Shown here one piece after another: positions 1 through 13,290 of a DNA stretch of 64,000 nt. Within the stretch, counting starts at the first letter, position 1, and every line of letters starts with the position of its first letter. Source of the DNA: Oreocharis arfaki (lineage: Eukaryota > Chordata > Aves > Passeriformes > Paramythiidae); assembly GCA_013398015.1 (NCBI GenBank), contig VZRR01002173.1, positions 125,961 to 189,960 of the forward strand, written 5' to 3'. Made by a program: the position numbers and the translations under genes. The notes under the pieces were generated by a model. The model ran no database searches. It was not told the origin of the DNA and saw only the letters and a program-made list of their open reading frames with translations.

Positions 1-217
1 TGGTAAAAGCTCCCCACAAATCAGCTGCAGGCACTCAACACACGTCTTCTAAGAAGAGATTTCAGACCTGTTCCCACACTGTGCTCTGATTCCTCTCTCT
101 CCTGTTTTTCTGTCCATGCTGATATCTAGCCAGCACCCAGCACTCCCAATATATCCTCCAGACTGTAAATATCAGTGCTGCTGCCCTTTTGCAGCAGCCA
201 GTGACAGCAATATCTGG

Positions 218-231
218 CACACACACACACA
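218..231. repeat. (CA)n microsatellite, 7 units
   Basis: An uninterrupted CA dinucleotide run of seven units. It is short and probably only weakly polymorphic. Confidence 0.9.
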
Positions 232-770
232 GGGCTTCCCTGGGTGAATCTTCCCTGTGACAAATATTTCTGCTGCGGTCCTCGTAGCTGGCTGCAGCGT
301 CACTGCCCTTATCACTATCAGCCCCCCACAGGGTTCAGCACTACCCACATCTATATATGTATTTTGGGATATTAATACCACCAGGACACTCTTGTTATCC
401 CAGCTGGCTTGCTCATTAACCCTTGTTGTACCTGTACACACACGGTAGACAGGCTATGGGGACTGCACAGCTCTAACTCTGTTCCCACCTACCTATATTC
501 CCAGATATTTTAATAAAGCTGTGTGGCTGAAGAAGATTGGTATTCGCCCATATGTGCAAATCGTTTCAAGGGCTGCATTTCTTCTGACTGCAACAGACTC
601 ACTGGAAAAGATTTACCCTCCTAGGAGCAAAAGGAAAGAGATGTTTAAAGAACAAACTGAGTACTCTCCAGAGGCTCCTGCTTAAGTACCATATCAGCAC
701 AGGCTGAAAGTCAGGCCTGATCCTTCCTCCTGTCAGCTGCCCTCTCTTTCCTGGCTCTGGAAGTGGTCTG

Positions 771-832
771 CTGACATGTCATAAATCATTTTCTGTCTCA
801 CTGCCTCAGTTTCTCCTACCCATGTGCTGGGG
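771..832 (-). repeat. MIR/CORE-SINE-like remnant
   Basis: On the + strand this reads as the reverse complement of the MIR core region, centred on CTGCCTCAGTTTCTCC at 800-815. The preceding AT-rich stretch resembles the part of MIR that normally reads GTCACTTAACCTCTCT. MIR/CORE-SINE fossils are known at low copy in bird genomes. The match was made from memory by eye, and the ends are approximate. Confidence 0.45.
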
Positions 833-1084
833 AGCTTGCTGATGAGTTTCCTTTGGACGAGGCTTCCCAGTCCACCATCAGGAGTGTTGGAGGGACTAAG
901 CACTCATGATACCAGCTTTGCTGATGCTGTGTGTGCTGGTTCCTGCCTGTGCAGAGCCTCTGCAGAGCTGCCTGGGGGGGCCCTTGCACTGCTTCAGCTT
1001 GCAAGGGTCAAGCCCAGCAGCTTTGCTGCCATCGGCTCCTCTCCTCTCCACGTAGCACTTCAAATCAGCCATGTTGCACCACAT

Positions 1085-1560
1085 TTATTAACTGCTTTTG
1101 ACTGACTTCTTAAGTTAATTATAATTTCACAGTGTAATATCAAGTATGATTAAAACAATTAGGTTTTCCACCCCCTTGCAATGCCTCTCTCCCTCTGCTT
1201 TCCTTTCTTCTTTCCCCTCCTTCCCCTGTGTCCCTTCACCCTGGAAGTTTTTAGATACGCCTCTGCTCCACTGCAACAAATTGTACGGTAGGATCTGAAA
1301 TTATTACCCTCTTAAATGCATTAAACTGTTCATAAAGCAATTTGCAATGCCAGTTACCAAACTATGGTGAGCCTCCCAGCCTGACACCTCCCAAATGCGG
1401 GAGGATTCTTGGCAGCCGTGCCCTGCTGCAATGCTCTCTCACTCACCAGAGTCAATGCCCGAAACTTAGGAGAAATCAATGCAATTATAGATATGAAGGT
1501 CCAATTACTGCGTAATGTGATCAGTCTTTATCTCTGAGTCCCTTCAAGAAAATCAGGGAG
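1085..1560. promoter_or_regulatory. Candidate conserved noncoding element
   Basis: An AT-rich block set in GC-richer flanks, with repeated homeodomain-type cores (AATTATAATT, CAATTAG, GCAATTATAG, CCAATTACTGCGTAAT). It has no repeat signature and no coding potential. This composition is typical of vertebrate developmental enhancers, but conservation cannot be tested from one sequence. Confidence 0.3.
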
Positions 1561-2230
1561 GCCTTTTCTTTTTTCCCTTGTGAAAGGAGTTGCAATATAA
1601 TGCAAAACGATCTTAAAGTGAGGACCAAAAGGGAGGGAGGTCCATCACTCAGCACGTCAATTCCAGTGTTGGCCGGTACTGATTTCCCCTTCATACTGGT
1701 GAGGTTATTCCTGATTTACACCTCAGCGCATCCATTGTGTCTGATGAAATCAGTCCCTGTTGATGCTACTCTCAGGTTCCCAGCCCAGGATCATGCATGT
1801 GGCCACTCCAGATTCCTTGGGTAATTTTGCTCATTCAGAATTTTTTCATCAGCTGCCAATTGTGGCTGCTCCCCCCTCACTCCTCCCTGTGGGTCTGAGG
1901 GAGGGAGAAGGATGTGGAGCAGCCTGGCTGCCCCCTGTCAGCATCTAGAGCTCATCCCTGCAGCTGGGCTCGTGCCCCAACACAGAGAAGTGACTGAGCT
2001 CCTAAAGGAATTGAAACAGCCTTCCTAAGGAATAATTTGCAATCCCTTCTGGGCAAGACTTCATCCTTGTACCTGCCCAGATGGGCTGATAAACGCCTGG
2101 AGGGGCCAGGCCCAAGGAATCCTCCTTTTCTTGGCACATACAGGCTGGTTTCAACATCCCCAACAAACAAAGAGGATGGCCTGCAGTCACCGTGTCTGGG
2201 CCAGTGGAAGGTATCCCTGTCCACGGCAAG

Positions 2231-2289
2231 GAATTAGAACCAGATGAGCTTTAAGGTCCCTCTCAGCCCAAACCATTCTGTGATTCTGC
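2231..2289 (+). mobile_element. CR1 LINE 3' end fragment
   Basis: Matches the CR1 3' terminus in sense orientation: a CTTTAAGGTCCCTCTCAGCCC-like stretch followed by CCATTCTGTGATTCTG, the ATTCTRTG octamer that ends CR1 elements. Only about 60 bp remain, the usual severe 5' truncation of avian CR1. Confidence 0.8.
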
Positions 2290-2998
2290 AATAAGGACAG
2301 GTTCTGCTCAGTCACACACATCCCAAAAAGGAGATTTTAACAGAAAAACTATCACTCCGAGGCACTGAGTTCTGTGCACAGGAGATCAGTGAGAGGGACT
2401 TGTGTTTCTCTGTGCTTTACCTCTTTACCTTTTATCCAACAGAGCAGGATCCAGATCAAAGCCAGGACATGACTGTAATTACACAAGTAGAAATAAGTAA
2501 CCATCTGCACTAATAAGGAATACAATCCTTTATCTATGTTAATTAGAAATAAATTAGAGAGAAAAAAGACATACACATTAGCTAATAGTTAATTACTGCA
2601 ACTACATTGAGAAATATATGCATGTATAAAGTAAAAACTCTATTCCAAATTAAGAAAATATTGAGGTTTATTTCTAGAAATTCAGAACAAGACCATGTTT
2701 GGGACCACATCCCAGTGTGAGGAAGGCCATTTATCATAAGCCTCAGAGCACCTTGTTCAAGGATCCCAAAGAGCTCAGCAAACATTGATAAATAGACCTT
2801 GATGTATTCCCAAAGGGAACCATTATCATCATGATATAGAAGTGCTCGAGAGTCTCCTTCTCCATCCCTGCCTGCCCAGCTCCAGTTTGATTCCCACTTC
2901 TCTTATGGAGAACACCCATCCACTTCCCCAAATTTTTGCAGCCAAAATCTGTAGGAGCCAGATTGTCACCAAGCTAAGATTTGGGGACAGTAGGGCTG

Positions 2999-3047
2999 TC
3001 ACAGAATCGTTAGGGCTGGAAAAGAACTCTAAGATCATCAAGTTCAT
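2999..3047 (-). mobile_element. CR1 LINE 3' end fragment, reverse orientation
   Basis: Reads TCACAGAATCGTTAGGGCTGG followed by an AAGAACTCTAAGATCATCAAG-like stretch, the reverse complement of the CR1 3' end. Homology fades after about 50 bp, so the copy is very short or diverged. Confidence 0.8.
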
Positions 3048-4009
3048 CAGGGCTGGCTTCGAGCTGTTCAGCAGAGCTGACCCTCAGCACTCAGACTCAC
3101 GGCTTTGCCCTCTGATATTCCCCACCATAGACACGCAGACACATCAAGGTCACCAGGACAGCACCAAATGGAGGAGAAAATGGTGGGAATGTGGTCCTCC
3201 AACGTCCATGGGGATGTCCACTGCCCTCTCCCTGCTGTCATTTGAAGAGAGAGGAAGATCCCTGGGTGAGCAGGGGAGGGCTGACAGTGCCGTGGAGCTG
3301 CTTCCCCACCTTGCACTCAGGTGTTCAACCCCCTCCAGCTGCCCCACTTGAATAGGGAATCTTCAGTGGGCTCTGTCATCTTTTAAACAAAATCCCTGCG
3401 GCATCTCACCTGGGAGAGGACAGCACAGAGCCGAACAGCAGGGTGAAATGTGCTCGTGTGAGCAGGAGGCATCTCCATGCCGGGTGCTTTCGGGGGCTGC
3501 TGCGTCGTGGCGGGGATGGAGGCGGCCCAACACGTGCTGCCTGTCAGCACTCGCTGCTGCCGGCCCAACACAGCTCCTCACGGCCCAAAACGTGTGAAGA
3601 AATCCCAAGAATGCTCTCCACACACTGGGACATGTACTTCAGAGGCCTGAGAAAATAAATAATCATACTATCTCTGAAAGTGGGTTTATTTTCTTTCCAT
3701 AATCTGGACCAAACTTCACACTCTCAAGGGTTTTCCACCTCTATTTCCTTCTCCTTCCTTTGGTTTTCCACTCGAATTTCACATGTATTTTCTTTTCTCA
3801 CTCTGCCACAAGAATTACAATACGTAATTTGCTTATCTGGGGGTACAAAAGTTGGATTACTGTACAGACTGGTTTTGCAACACAGAATGAGTGTTGCCTG
3901 CTAGGGGTGTAAACACAGAGTTAATCCTGCCTTTCATGGCCTGCACTTTCCCTGTACTTGTTTATTCCACATTTTGTGTCTGCCCCAGGACGGATCAAAC
4001 TGTTTAACC

Positions 4010-4300
4010 TTTGACAGCAAAGTCAGAAGAATGATTCACTTGGAAGCTAAAATGTAAATAAATATATGCATTGCTAAATAAGTCAACTGCTAATGCCTCA
4101 ATGTGAGGCTGATAAATATCCTGATTGAAATCATACTTAAATAAATGGGGCAAATGATCAGGCAGGGGGTTTAAAAGTTACAATTTCAGGGCATAACTCA
4201 GCACAGCACCAACCATAATTAGCAAATGGTTTTAATCTTTGATTTTTCTGATTTTTTCAGAGAGTCAAATCTCTTCTCCTACAGCTGTTACATGAACCCT
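4010..4300. promoter_or_regulatory. Candidate conserved noncoding element
   Basis: An AT-rich block with clustered factor-like words: AAGTCAACTGCTAATG, several AAATAAAT/AAATAAAT-type stretches, GATAAATAT, ATTGAAATCAT and CATAATTAGCAAAT. No repeat or coding signature was found. A regulatory role is inferred from composition only. Confidence 0.3.
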
Positions 4301-6319
4301 GGTATTACAAGTGTTGCAAAAGGAGACAGAATATGGTTGATTTAATGATAAATGAAAAAGTCTTTTCTTGCTTACATTGACTGAAAAATGCTCCAAAGCT
4401 CTTAAACCTTCCACAGCACAGAAAAGTGGGGAACTGCTAAGTGATCTCCCCTTTCACCTCTATTCCTGCCGTAACTCAGTGTGCCCGCAGAAAAAAGTTC
4501 ATCTCCCATACAGGTACCTTCCCCTCGGGCACTAAATTACCAAGCACTACCCCCAGTTACAGTCTCTAAATCCATTAGCAGTTAAGAGAAAATAATCCCA
4601 GCAATTTGTGCAGCAGTGAGCGTTCTGTACGACGGAGGAATGTGCAAAGAGCAGCGCGTGGATGTGCCGGAGGACGAGCCTCAGCTCAGGACTGCCACCT
4701 CCCTGCTCCTCACAACGCACAGAGCTGCTCCCAAGCAATCCTTTCATTCGATTTATTTATTTTCCCTTTTCCCACGTCTTGTCCTCACCGAGCAGCCTGG
4801 GCACGGCGAGCCTGTCTGCAAGGACTCGCATGCTAGCACACGTCATTTTTTTGGCTCCCTGAAGGAAAAGGTAGTGTTTGCCTCCCACGTTGGATCGAGC
4901 CCTCTGAACCCGGTGTTTCCACATTCTTGATTGCCCTGCTGTGTGTGAATCGCATACCAACTAAGGAGTCCTTTAGATCACCTTCCGAGCTCCATTTTTT
5001 CCCCCCACATGCTGATTGAAAAGCAAATGAAATGCTTTTTCTACCACCAATTTCCTCTCTTCGTGTACCCGCCTGCGCTTTTTATTTCTGAAGAATCTTA
5101 TCAAAGGAGCAACAGGTTGCTGGAGCAGTGGTTTGGCCCCCAGATGATACACTGGGCTGATAATTTATTAAGGGTTGTCTGTTAGAGGAAGATTGCTCTG
5201 AAGTGCTTTGAGCTGAGCGCAGTGGAGAGGATGGAGCAGAGAGCATCCTCCCCTGCCAGCCCAGCCCAGGGTGCCCCCCAAACCAGGCATGGCTCAGAGG
5301 AGCAAGGTCTTCTGGAACCCTCCAGCAAGATTTTGACCTTCTCAGATCAGATATTCAGCTGTCCTGCTTGTCAGCCTGGGATTCTCCAAGGAGCAGCTCT
5401 GCTTCAGTGTGTTCTCCTGGCAGTGCAGCTCCTGTGTAAAGCAGTCCCTGCATTTTAGACATTGTCCTCACTCTTCTCACTCTTCTCACTCATGTTTATC
5501 AGACTCACAGAGATGAGGATTGAAACTGAAACTGATAAACCAGGGTCCTCGAATTCAACCTGGATCCATCATGGAGCCGTGCCAGTGATGCAAAGGCCTG
5601 AAGTGAAAAAAGGGAGTATCTGTAACACCCTAAAAATTTCAAGAGGAAGGCAAAGTTTCAGGCATATACTTGAATTTTATTGGAGTGGTGCAATCCTGGA
5701 TCCATTCTCAAGAGGAGGCTTAAATAACTTATATTTACAGATAAACCCTTCCCCTCAGTGCCCTTGTACATGCAGGACGTGATCAAGGCAGCTTCCAAAA
5801 TTGCAAAAGGGCTTTTGGGACTAAATCCCAAACCACGCTGATGTTCTTCCCAGCGAGGACATTGGGGTTTGGCAGAAGAGTTTTACTGAGTTTCCACATC
5901 CCAGATCTTGCCTTTTCAAATGCACGTGAGCTGATACTGACACCTGAACGTATCAGGAGAAAACTCCATTTTGGAGATCTTCTGTTTCATCTGCTGCTGC
6001 CAACCCATGAAGAGAAGATGATCCTTCAGCAGAGCAATTCCAATAGTATAAAAATGGATTTCTTTTTATCAGCACAGTTAGCTAGAAAAGTTTACATTCC
6101 CCATTGGAGTTATGTAGATAGAATAGACTGTGTTGCCTGGGCAATGTTATTGCCTCCCATCCAAAGCCAGTCACCCACACCCTCCCTGAAGTTGAAAAAG
6201 TCTCCCCACCCTCCTCTCAGCCTCCAAACTTTGATCACAATCCCAACAGATGCAAAATATTTGCAGTAAGAGGTGCCAGTGCCATCAGCTCGCCGCAGTA
6301 GCTCCCAGTCAAAATGTTT

Positions 6320-6560
6320 GCACGCACACTTCAGAGCATCATTTATCTTGAGGGGTGTCAGCTCTAAAAATGTTAGCGCATGTCACTGTCAAAGCAAATG
6401 CCAGAAATTAGCTTTCTTTCATCTCAGAGAAGAATAATTAACTTTGCAACTGTTTCCAAAAGTGCTAATTAATGGGTTTCAACAACTTGACTTGTCAGGA
6501 TACATCTTGATTGGAACAACAGCTTGCTCTTCCCCTTGAGGATTATGGCTCTTCTTTTGG
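6320..6560. promoter_or_regulatory. Candidate conserved noncoding element
   Basis: AT-rich, with AGAATAATTAACTTTG, GTGCTAATTAATGGG and ATTAGCTTTC. Paired TAAT cores and the absence of any repeat match suggest an enhancer-like element. No further evidence can be drawn from the single sequence. Confidence 0.3.
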
Positions 6561-8169
6561 GTTCTTTTCCTCATCCGCCAGTTTAGTGAGTTGTGGAAAA
6601 TGGATGCCATTTATAACACAAAAATAAACATGTGAAAAAAGGAAAGCCCTGGGGACTAGTTAACATTTATTAATTATTGGTGTGCTTTATTAGCAATAAT
6701 GCAAAAACACAACCTCCCATTGAAACTGAATAATCTTTAAACAAGATGGGATTTTGTTTGCTGTTTATGTTCTTGAAAAAACAGGAAAAGTCTTCAGCTT
6801 CATGTCTCTGCTTGGGTATGGCTTGGACTGGGCTGAACTGTGGATCTCCCCCTCCTACCTTGAAAGTTTCCTTCTGGAGCCAAGTCCTCTGCCTGGAGAT
6901 TCTCTCTCTCTCCACTGCCTTGAGTACTTACGTTCTTCCAGCAGCTTTCACACTGTATTTTCTTCTCCCAGCTCTCTTTGAGGTGATAAGATGCTTGACT
7001 CTCAATACTGAGCTCCTTTCCCTTTTAAGCCATGTCACTGTTTGGATGCATTCCCTCCTTCCCCCAGGATGGGATCTACACTTCAGCTGCCCACGTTGAG
7101 ATGAAAAGTAAAATGCCTGTTTGACAATGGGATTCAGCTATCCCCATCCCACAGAAGTATGTGGAAGCTGTCACACAGCCAAAATCCATAGGACCCATGA
7201 AAACCCGAAATCTTGGATGCATGCAACAATTTAAAACACTCTGGCCTGAAGAACCAGTGAAGGTGGTGGTCAGACTTGATATAAACAGCCTGGTGAAGCC
7301 TCAGACCCTTATATGCATTCCTGGAAATATAAAGCAAATCAGGAAATCAAGTGGAAAATCCAGGAGGTTGTTATTAAAAATCTACAGCTCAATCATCATT
7401 ATAACAAGACTTACACCAGAGGTCATTTACGCTCATGGTAATTAGGGAGGGAGGTTGTGGTTTGAGAGTAAGGGCAACTCAACTAAAGAAGAGGTTTTTT
7501 GCAGGAAACCTGTCCCTAATGCTGCCACCTAAACTGGTCATGTCAGGCTGGCACTGTGCTCACCTGGGGTGGGGAGAGCTCCTGCAGGCACCCCCACACC
7601 CCACAGCAGCTGCTCCCAGTTCTCCCAGGATGGTGGGAGCTTTGCAGCCCCTTCCAGGTGAACAATGGATAGGGATGGCAAATAAAGGAGTCAGTGGAGC
7701 AGGAGGAGCTGGTTTGCCTTGGGCAGCAGCCGGAGGAAGGGCAGGCCTTCAGGAGAGGTGCAGTGTTTGGGGGCTCCTGCACTCTGAAAGGCTGAAGGGG
7801 TTGGAGGGCTGTGTGTCCCCTCTGGCATGAGGTGCCTTCTCTTGTTGCCTGGAAGGAGGAAAAAGGAAAAGGGAGAGGGCACCTGAGCAGGGCTGTGGCC
7901 ATGCTAGCTGTTTGCTTTCCCAGAGACTTGTGCCTGGCTTTTGGAGCCAGGGAAGGAAGTCTCCAGGCTTGTGTGCCCTCTGAGAGGTCTGGCTCAAGCA
8001 ATGATCCCTGCCCTGTGTTTCTGCAGGACCTGATAGTGGCAGCTCTTCTAAAATTTCATTCTGAGAGCTGGGGGGGAATGTGACCTGAATTCAGCAGAGA
8101 TAATGGCCCTCCTTCATGGGCTGGTGGATCCCTAGCTTGGTTTTTGCTGAGCTGCACCTTATGTTCAGA

Positions 8170-8380
8170 CTCTGGCAGTAGAGGGTTAATAAATTATTAC
8201 CTGTGGTTACAAACACCTTAAGACACAAGGATTAAGTGGTTATCTGTGCTTAAAAGCACACCTAATTGTAGGTGAGGTGGCTACAAACCATGTGTTACTG
8301 CTGTAAGTTCCTAATCACTGATAGATTGGTAGGTTTTAAGCAACTTCAAGTTTTTGAGCTGTTTATAATTTCCCTGTTGC
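8170..8380. promoter_or_regulatory. Candidate conserved noncoding element
   Basis: Contains GTTAATAAATTATTACC, a RUNX-like TGTGGTTAC, CCTAATTGTAGG and CTAATCACTGATAGATTGG. The words lie close together in an AT-rich island of about 200 bp. The assignment is by composition only. Confidence 0.28.
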
Positions 8381-11300
8381 CCTGTCTGTAGCCTGAGCAG
8401 AGTTTTGCACTGTCTTCTCATGATAGTGACCCCCAGGAAAATTTTGGTCTGGCGTTTTTATTGTAGGGGACTGAAAAGGGGAGAAGTGAGCTTTGACAGA
8501 AGAGGACAAATAGTGTCACCTGATGGGACTAACACCAGGAGGAAATCCACTGTAATGGTTAAACTGAGGCTTCCTGTCACTGGTCACAGAGCAGCCTGTA
8601 AGAGTTAAACACGAAGCAACTTCACTTTTAGGGGTGACAACATTATTTACTAGATGGTTCTACTTAATTTGTTACTATATTTACACTTATGGTAAAAGCT
8701 AAAATGCTGTGCTGCTCCACGTTTATGTGGCATCTATTTTTATCCATGAAGGAAAGGAAGAATTTAGATACTTACTGGAAGGTGTGGGGTCATCATAGCT
8801 CTGGAAGAATAAATATTCTGAAAAAATAAATCTCTCACCTACTTATTGTCACTCTTTGAATTTCACCTGTAGAGCCCAGGCAATTCACTTGATTAAATTT
8901 AGAGCAAGAAAAAAAAATGTTTAGAGCATAAATTTCCATTTGTTTTCTGTTTCAAATTGCCTTTTATTCTAAGAAGTTGATGGGACCATTTTTTGCTGGT
9001 TCCCCATTCACCTGGTGCTGAATATGCAAGAATTTCTACAAAAGATGGTCAAAACTCTAGTGGGACAAATATCTATGCAATAAAAATGAGGAAGAAAAGG
9101 TCCTTTATACAGAACTCAGTACTGTGTTCAGATGCATGCCAGGGCGAGTCAGGTGTTAGGGTAAGGACTGGAAATGGCAGAGTTGGGCTTGAGTCTGCAG
9201 TGAGGTCAAAGGAGTCCTTGAAGGAAAGCCTGTGGTGGTTTTCTACTTGTTTGTAAATGTGAGGGGAGTTCTGTCAAGTTCTCTGAGGCCTGACGAGAGG
9301 AGTAGCACAGAACATTTCGAACCTGGGTTGTCTATGGATCTTTTAGTGGTACATAAATCGCCAGCTCTGGCAAACCATGCTGCCAGATGCTTTTTTGTCT
9401 TCAAAAAATCCAGTGGAAGGGAGAAACCCTCAATGTTTCAAAGGAGGAGGGTGGATAGGAAGGGAGTGATGTGGCGTTGCACCATTGCAGGGTGCGTGTA
9501 GCAGGGGAGCTGGTACCTGCTCATGCACTTGTGGGTTGGGGCCCTTGGTGTCAGGCACGTGCTCCTGGCTGCCAGTGTCCTCTGGACAGGGTGGGTGAGC
9601 ACCAGGGAGACTGGTGAGCAGCTGGGGAAGGCAGGGACTGGTGCACAGGGAGGACTGGGACAACAGCTCAAAGCCAGCAGGGATGTGAGCAAAGTGCAGG
9701 ACTCCCTGTGGGCAGTGCCAGCCCCCACCCTGTGCATGCAGGTGTTGGTACGGCATGAGAACCCCTCTGCTGCAGGTGGGACAGGCTGCAAGTCCTTCAA
9801 CTCCTCTTTATTCCATTTTCAAGTCCCCCACCAATGCTGTGGCAGCATTTAGGGAAAAATATGTGCTGTCTGCATGCAGAGGCTTGGCATCTTCTCCCAG
9901 CACCAGCTGGTGAGGCTGCCCTGGGCTCTCCTCTGCATGTCCCCAGCCCTGCTGTCCCTGTGGTGTCCTCCCCAGCTCCAGGGGCAGGGGACACCAGCCC
10001 TGCCAGGTGCAGTGGCTCCTGTGCAGCTGCCCACAGCCAGGGTGGCAGCGTGGGCTGTGCCCAGGGACTGCTGTGCAGATGATGGCTTTGTCTCTGTTTA
10101 CTGGAGTGCATCTCGTACCCAGAGCCCTCCCCAGTGCATCTCCCCACCTCCCCACGGACAGCCCCTCTGGATCGGGCTCCTTCACTAAAAATTGGTTGGG
10201 AATGAAGGAGGGGGGAGAAACTTTATTAGTGTTATACATTATTTTCCTTCTCTCCCTTCTCCCCCCTTCCTTTCCTGCATGATGAATTGCCTGGTACTGA
10301 GCTGGTAGCTCCAGCCCAGGCACTCAGCAATCTCCTCCTGGTCCCTTGCACAGACAGATGGGACGGCCCATGTCTTGACCGTGATTGATTAGCTGGAGAA
10401 AGCCTGTTGAGTGGAGTTCCATGAAGATTGATGCTTTATCCTTCTAACAGCATTTCCAAAAAGTTTCTATTACATTTTGATTATGTTTATAGAATCTCAC
10501 TGGTCTCCAGGAAGATTCAATCTTCTTTTTCCCCCTCTCCCCTCTGTGCAGTGTGTGTAACTTCCCTCCTGTGCATATGCTGTTCATCCATCTCTTACCT
10601 TTATTCCTTTAGGGGTGCCCCCCGAGGCCTCTCAGGACAGGTCCCTTCCCCTGTCCCTCCTGTCCCTCTGCACAGGCACCTCCTTTCCAGTTTGTGCCCT
10701 CCGACTTGTCGAGGCCACAGGCAAAGCAGGAGCTCCCCAGCACGAGGCCTCACAAAGCTGCAGAGCAGGAGGAAGGAGTGCTAGCTGTGATAGCTTGGTG
10801 GAGAACCGAAAAAATGAAGAGCCCCTGTTTCCCAGTGCGGGAGGCTGGGGCTCCTGCCTGCCCACAAATGCCTGCTTTGCTCCTGATTTCCTGCAGCTGG
10901 AGGGCTCTGCCTGTCCCAGCTCAGTTCATATCAACTTAGATGAAAGTCTTCAAAAGCTTCAGGGCTCTTTGAACCTGGGGATCAGTGTGTTTGGCCATGG
11001 AAGGGGGCAGAAGGATGAGCTGTTTCAGCACTGCAAACTGCCCTGTTGCAGCTGGGTGTGGGGAGAGGGCAGAGCGTGTGCCAGTGCTGGCTGAACTTCA
11101 GCATCACTGTAAGAGGAGACTTCTGTTTTACAAGGGGAGGCTCAAGTCCTGTGCAGTGTGGTCTGGGGTTACCCATTTAGGAAGGCTGATGTATTTTTTC
11201 AGCAGCTCCACAGTATGTGTGTGATTTTTAAGTAATAACTACAGTGCAGGGCTGAAAAATGTGCTGGCTGTGCATGGAAGCAGAGATAACTCTGGTCCCT

Positions 11301-12914
11301 GACATCAGACAAATCAACTTTAAAGTGCTGGGCTCCTCCAAAGTGTTAGCAAGGAACCTTTTCAGTTGGTTCCTAATTGTAGCAAATAATTATATTACTA
11401 AATCTTATTAAGAAACTGGCTCTTCTGGTCTGTCTCTCTTATTCAATTAAACATAGAGCTTTTTTTGTGGAACAAGTCGCAGGCAGCCACCTTGCCTTCA
11501 CTCTGGTGTCCTCTCTAGGAAGCAGAGATGCTTCCCTTGGGCCACCTCAGCAGAAGAGCGGGAGTGGCACGTCCTGAGCAGTGGGAACAGTCCCCCACAG
11601 CAGCCCCAGGGCTGTGTGCGTTCACCTGCGTGGGCTGGGCACACCTGCGGCCTGGGGATGGGAAACTGCTTGTGACTGCCTGCCTGCTGCTGTCCATGGG
11701 GAGGAGGATGGAATCTGCTGTCTGCTGCTCTCCCTGAGCCTCCAGGGACTGGGGGTCTGTGTCCCAAAGCACAAGATTTAGAGGTGAGGTGGACAGGAGC
11801 ATCCCCAAGGAGGGATCGCTGTGATGCTGTGACCGCTGTCACCTCACAGGGACCCCCTCCCCAGCTGGCAGAGCACAGTCCCCTGGGGCAGGTGCACAGG
11901 CACTGGCTGTGCCCTGTGAGGAGTGGTAAATGCAGGCAGGGAACACCAAGGCAGTGTGTGCTGGCTCAGCCCCACTGTTTGGGGTAACCTGGGAGAGGGC
12001 AGACGCTCAATAAAACTCTGGGAAGGAGGGAGGGATGCAGGGGCTGGGGCTGCCCAAGGCTGTGTGGCTGCTGTGATGGCAGGAATCACAGCACAGGTGT
12101 TTATCCATGTCCTAGTGAGCTTCTCAGGGCTGGACAGGAGCTGTGACCTGATTTACACTTGAGAAATTGCTATCAAATGAATGATAAACAGTAACTGAGG
12201 AGGCAGGCGAGAGGCAAGGACAGGATTGGTGCTGTCACAGAAGAGCCTTCCTCCTCCAAATGCCATTCCAGGGCCTCACAAGTGATGTGGCACCTTGGTG
12301 GCTCAGGAAGGCACCCCGGAGGTTCTCTCCTCCTTCCAGTACTGTCCATTGGTGCAGCATTCCTGCTTCCAGGCATCACCACGTGCCCACAGAGCTTTAG
12401 CTTTATGCTCAGCTTGGCCTCTGGCTAAATGTCACAGTGCTTGAGTGTCCTGGGTGTGTGGTGAGGTGGCAGCTCTGCGGGGCAGCCTTATCAAGGCAAT
12501 GCAGTGACTGACCTGTAGCGTGGGGGTTTTGTTCCTTGGCTGGGGTCAGCTTGTCCCAGCTGAGCTTCACACCCTTGGAGTGACCCCCTTCCCACCGGCT
12601 GGAGCCTGGCAAAGCTGGCTCGGGTGTTCCCCTGCGACTCAGCAGGATGGACACGGCCTGCAGGGATCTGCACAGGGGATGTTGTGCCCCCATCACGAGC
12701 AGGGAGGCCACAGGGCAAGCACGACTTCAGCTGGGCTCCGGTCCCTGCATCGCTGGGGATGTGCAAATCCCTGTGTGCCTGGTGCTGCAAGCTGCTGGGG
12801 TGCCCCTGTCAGTGCAAGCAACGCAAGGACTGCTGCTGTAATTTCTTGTGCCCCTTCTCCTTGTGTAAAACACATCTGGGCAGGCAGCCCATGATCTGCA
12901 CAGGAGAAGCACGA

Positions 12915-12934
12915 GTGTGTCTGTGTGTGTGTGT
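12915..12934. repeat. (GT)n microsatellite, interrupted
   Basis: A GTGTGT-CT-GTGTGTGTGTGT run of about 20 bp in GC-rich intergenic DNA. Confidence 0.85.
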
Positions 12935-13059
12935 TTGCCCTCCCCGTGCAGGAGAATGTGGTGCCCTGGATGCAGCCCTCAAACCCCTGAGGGCTCTCCC
13001 TCCCCATGAGCTCGCCCGTCTGCCCCTGCCAAACCAGGCTATTCTTTAAAATATAGCCC

Positions 13060-13290
13060 CCATTTTTTATTCCTGCATTTATTACAAATGCAAATTACAG
13101 ATGAAAGCATCAACTACACAAACCATTACTCAGAGGAGCATCTTTCCAACTGCTGGACTTGGACTGAACAGCTTGTGGTTAATTTGCTATATAATCACTG
13201 CCTGCAACAGGAAAGCAAGTGCTTCAACTGTGCTAATATTATGAAAGGGGAAGTTAACCATAGAGATAAATCCTGAGGAGCTGCAGCTGG
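13060..13290. promoter_or_regulatory. Candidate conserved noncoding element
   Basis: AT-rich, with an octamer ATGCAAAT at 13088-13095, CAAATTACAG, a RUNX-like TGTGGTTAATTTGC and GCTAATATTATG. It lies between GC-rich blocks and shows no repeat or protein signature. Confidence 0.3.

Larger units (their letters stand above)
1..4009. other. Intergenic DNA, left edge of the TOP1 upstream desert
   Basis: No gene is supported here. The open frames are short, lack family features and overlap on both strands. The span holds a short (CA)n run, a probable MIR remnant, an AT-rich candidate element at 1085-1560, and two CR1 3' end fragments. The stretch 2440-2700 is AT-rich with no clear motif. Positions 3080-3660 are GC-richer unique sequence in which I see nothing specific. 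Confidence 0.6.
4301..13059. other. Intergenic DNA with no gene seen
   Basis: Unique, mostly GC-moderate DNA. Open frames of up to 171 codons occur around 9.4-10.3 kb on both strands. They are overlapping shadows of GC-rich sequence, without domains or plausible splice structure. Two AT-rich candidate elements lie within it (about 6.4 and 8.2 kb), and a (GT)n run near 12.9 kb. I see nothing else of note in 4.3-6.3, 6.6-8.1 or 8.4-12.9 kb. Confidence 0.6.
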